Assembly (NCBI GenBank): GCA_041402005.1
Contig: JAWKTB010000004.1
Span: 248,001-312,000, forward strand
Direction of reading: 5' to 3'
DNA from: JAJRXR01 sp041402005
Lineage (GTDB): Bacteria; Planctomycetota; Phycisphaerae; Phycisphaerales; UBA1924
Length of the DNA stretch: 64,000 bases
In this document: positions 62,482 through 64,000 of the stretch, in pieces
Position numbering within the stretch: the stretch's first letter is position 1
Layout of the letters: each line of letters opens with the position of its first letter
Notes under the pieces: model-generated
What the model was told of the DNA's origin: nothing
Database searches by the model: none
What the model saw: only the letters and a program-made list of their open reading frames with translations
Made by a program: the position numbers and the translations under genes

Positions 62482-63534
62482 TCAGAACTCCCAGCCGACG
62501 TTGAAGTAGATCTGGGCGTCGGGGCTCTCGCCGGTGACGCCGATCAGGGGGGTGAAGTTGAACGTGAAGTTCGGGATCGGACGCCACTGGACGCTGGGTC
62601 CGATCACGAACGAGGTGTTCATGCGACCCCGGTTCATGATGGTGTCCGAGATGTTCAGCACACTCTCGACGCCCAGCGACAGCTTCTCGTCGATGATCGT
62701 CCGCGAGATCGCGGAGGTCAGCTCGTACTCGTACTCCTTCTCGCCGCCCAGCTCGAGCTCGGCGACCGCATTCACGCCCCAGTGCCAGCCCTCGGCGATC
62801 TCGCCGCCCAAGAGCAGCTTCGGCTCGATCTTGTCCGGGCGGTCGTCGAGCACGATGTACTCGAAGTAGAGCGTCGGGTTACCCCAGATCTTGCCCCAGT
62901 CGGCGAGGGCGTAGCGCAGCTCGAACTGGGCGCCGAGCTTCGTCTGGTCGTCGCTCGTCGACGTGTCCTGGCGGAAGTAGATGTCGACCTGGAAGCGGTG
63001 CGGCAGGCCGATCTCGATCTCCTGGAGCGTCCGCCAGTCCGTGCCGTCCTCGCGGCTGATCGTCGCGCGGGCCCAGGCCTCGACCTCGACCTTGCCCTCG
63101 GGGATGACGTACACGCGCGTGGACGGGAAACGACGCGTCGCCGTCCAGCGGGGCTGGGCGTACGACCCGATCCGCTCCTCCTCGCGCAGCGACGAGGGCG
63201 CGAGCCCCTCAACCGTCACCGGCGGCAGCTCCCACGAGCGCTGACGCCCGGCGGGCTGGTCAGCGTTCTCACCCTCGGGCTGGACCAGACGCAGATCCGC
63301 CTTCAGCTCTCCCGACGCGATCCGGTTGTAGAGCAGGCGACGCTGGCGGGCGGCCTCGGCGTCCTCCTCCTCCGCGCTCTCGCCTTTCGTGATGACCGCG
63401 ACCCCCGCGGTCGGCGCGAGCGTCAGCGCTGGGCCCTGCTCGTTGTCGTCGGAACGGGCGGACTCGTCGGCCAGGACACTCGAACAGGCGAGGGCGACAA
63501 GGACGGCGGCGGTGGTCGCGCGGGTCTGTGTCAT
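62482..63534 (-). CDS. predicted outer-membrane beta-barrel protein
   Basis: A 350-residue exported protein with a signal peptide (TTAAVLVALACSSVLA). After a disordered, acidic N-terminal region (about 23-110) come alternating amphipathic strands: RVYVIPEGKVEVEAWARATIS, IEIGLPHRFQVDIYFRQDTS, AQFELRYALADW, PTLYFEYIVLDD, WGVNAVAELELGGEKEYEYEL and NFTFNFTPLIGV. It ends in an aromatic residue (YFNVGWEF), as barrel proteins do. The substrate is unknown. It lies upstream of the TonB-like gene on the same strand. Confidence 0.78.
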   Translation of the reverse strand: MTQTRATTAAVLVALACSSVLADESARSDDNEQGPALTLAPTAGVAVITKGESAEEEDAEAARQRRLLYNRIASGELKADLRLVQPEGENADQPAGRQRSWELPPVTVEGLAPSSLREEERIGSYAQPRWTATRRFPSTRVYVIPEGKVEVEAWARATISREDGTDWRTLQEIEIGLPHRFQVDIYFRQDTSTSDDQTKLGAQFELRYALADWGKIWGNPTLYFEYIVLDDRPDKIEPKLLLGGEIAEGWHWGVNAVAELELGGEKEYEYELTSAISRTIIDEKLSLGVESVLNISDTIMNRGRMNTSFVIGPSVQWRPIPNFTFNFTPLIGVTGESPDAQIYFNVGWEF

Positions 63535-63575
63535 GGGCGACAGACTACCGTCACCGGCCCGAACCCGCTCGCGCT

Positions 63576-64000
63576 CTACCCGATCCCGCAGCTTCGCCCG
63601 TGCCTCGCGTTGTAGTCCTGGTGGTACTCCTCCGCCTCGTAGAACGGACCGGCGGGCTCGACCTGCGTCACGATCGGGCGCTTCGCGAATCGGTCGGTCT
63701 TCTGAAGCTCGGCGATGAACGACCGGGCCGCGTCGAGCTGGGCCTGGGAGTTGGTGAAGATCGCGCTGCGGTACTGGCTGCCCACGTCCGGGCCCTGGCG
63801 GTCTCGCTGCGTCGGGTCGTGCATCGCGAAGAAGGCGCCCAGGAGCGCCTCGTACGACACCTTGGAGGGGTCGAAGATCACCCGGACCGCCTCGGCGTGC
63901 CCGGTGTCCCCCGAGCAGACTTGGCGGTAGGTTGGGCCCTGGGTCCGCCCGCCCTGGTATCCGCTGGTCGCGTCGATCACGCCGTCGATCTGCTGGAAGC
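63576..64000 (-). CDS. msrA: peptide methionine sulfoxide reductase MsrA, N-terminus cut by window edge
   Basis: The visible part reads FQQIDGV leading into IDATSGYQGGRTQGPTYRQVCSGDTGHAEAVRVIFDP, then FFAMHDPTQRDRQGPDVGSQYRSAIF and a C-terminal AGPFYEAEEYHQDYNARH. These are MsrA signatures: the GHAEAV block and QGxDxGxQYRS loop bind the substrate. The active-site Cys (usually in GCFWG) would lie beyond position 64000, so it cannot be checked. The enzyme repairs oxidised methionine. The end ...SCGIG may hold a resolving Cys. Confidence 0.93.
   Translation of the reverse strand, partial: FQQIDGVIDATSGYQGGRTQGPTYRQVCSGDTGHAEAVRVIFDPSKVSYEALLGAFFAMHDPTQRDRQGPDVGSQYRSAIFTNSQAQLDAARSFIAELQKTDRFAKRPIVTQVEPAGPFYEAEEYHQDYNARHGRSCGIG

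Overview
The window is about 64 kb of very GC-rich bacterial DNA with densely packed genes on both strands. Two secreted proteins (20894-22189 and 32934-33599) end in paired, short EF-hand-like repeats of the type VADLAxPxGxLxFxDVxAFLxxFG. Together with a lipid A gene, many GTG starts and frequent absence of Shine-Dalgarno sequences, this points to a planctomycete, most likely class Phycisphaerae. This is inference from style and protein families; no rRNA gene is present.

Layout. 1-8.9 kb is accessory-like: an RHS-repeat remnant, a TPR exported protein, a VOC protein, an SRPBCC/membrane fusion, DUF2726, a lower-GC gene of unknown function and a toroid-like membrane protein. 8.9-17.9 kb is a rearranged zone around a methylmalonyl-CoA mutase family gene. 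Pieces of the mutase lie on both sides of it (a 3' fragment at 7537-7605 and a perfect 303-bp copy of its 5' end at 13587-13889). An ECF sigma/anti-sigma pair with a fasciclin gene sits between the 303-bp copies, and a duplicated gene pair (13931-15496 and 16337-17899) follows, with a remnant of the anti-sigma gene beside the second copy. 17.9-36 kb is mostly housekeeping: 3-hydroxyacyl-CoA dehydrogenase, recX, rhodanese, carA, priA, murD, a YdjY-domain lipoprotein, an HtrA-like protease, panB, a GSDH-type sugar dehydrogenase and an ABC-F ATPase. 36-43.5 kb holds a TetR unit with two operators, a broken and rearranged D-amino-acid oxidase, an alanine/sodium symporter with a large insertion, and a probable PD-(D/E)xK nuclease. 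43.5-57 kb has lpxB, a receiver-XRE regulator with its histidine kinase, rsmB, a PTS EIIA, an ExbB/MotA-type protein, a prenyl synthase with dxs, nadK, a SpoIIE-type phosphatase and a cation/proton antiporter. 56.9-61.4 kb is a LysW carrier-protein amino-acid pathway (lysW-X-Y-Z-K). 61.4-64 kb has a TonB-like protein, an outer-membrane protein and the 3' part of msrA.

Four themes stand out. (1) Upstream of lysW there is a promoter, a 28-codon ORF with three AAA lysine codons and an intrinsic terminator. A 9-nt segment of the ORF can pair with the terminator's 5' arm, so this looks like a translational attenuator of the LysW operon. (2) Many genes have a TAnnnT -10 box ending about 6 nt before the start codon, so leaderless transcripts look common. 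(3) Several families of short GC-rich hairpin repeats are scattered through the window, and some lie inside reading frames. (4) A D-amino-acid oxidase is present in permuted order, with its C-terminal motif encoded upstream of its FAD-binding N-terminus and repeat-derived sequence between them. Two apparent frameshift sites (lysX and the oxidase) may be real mutations or assembly errors.
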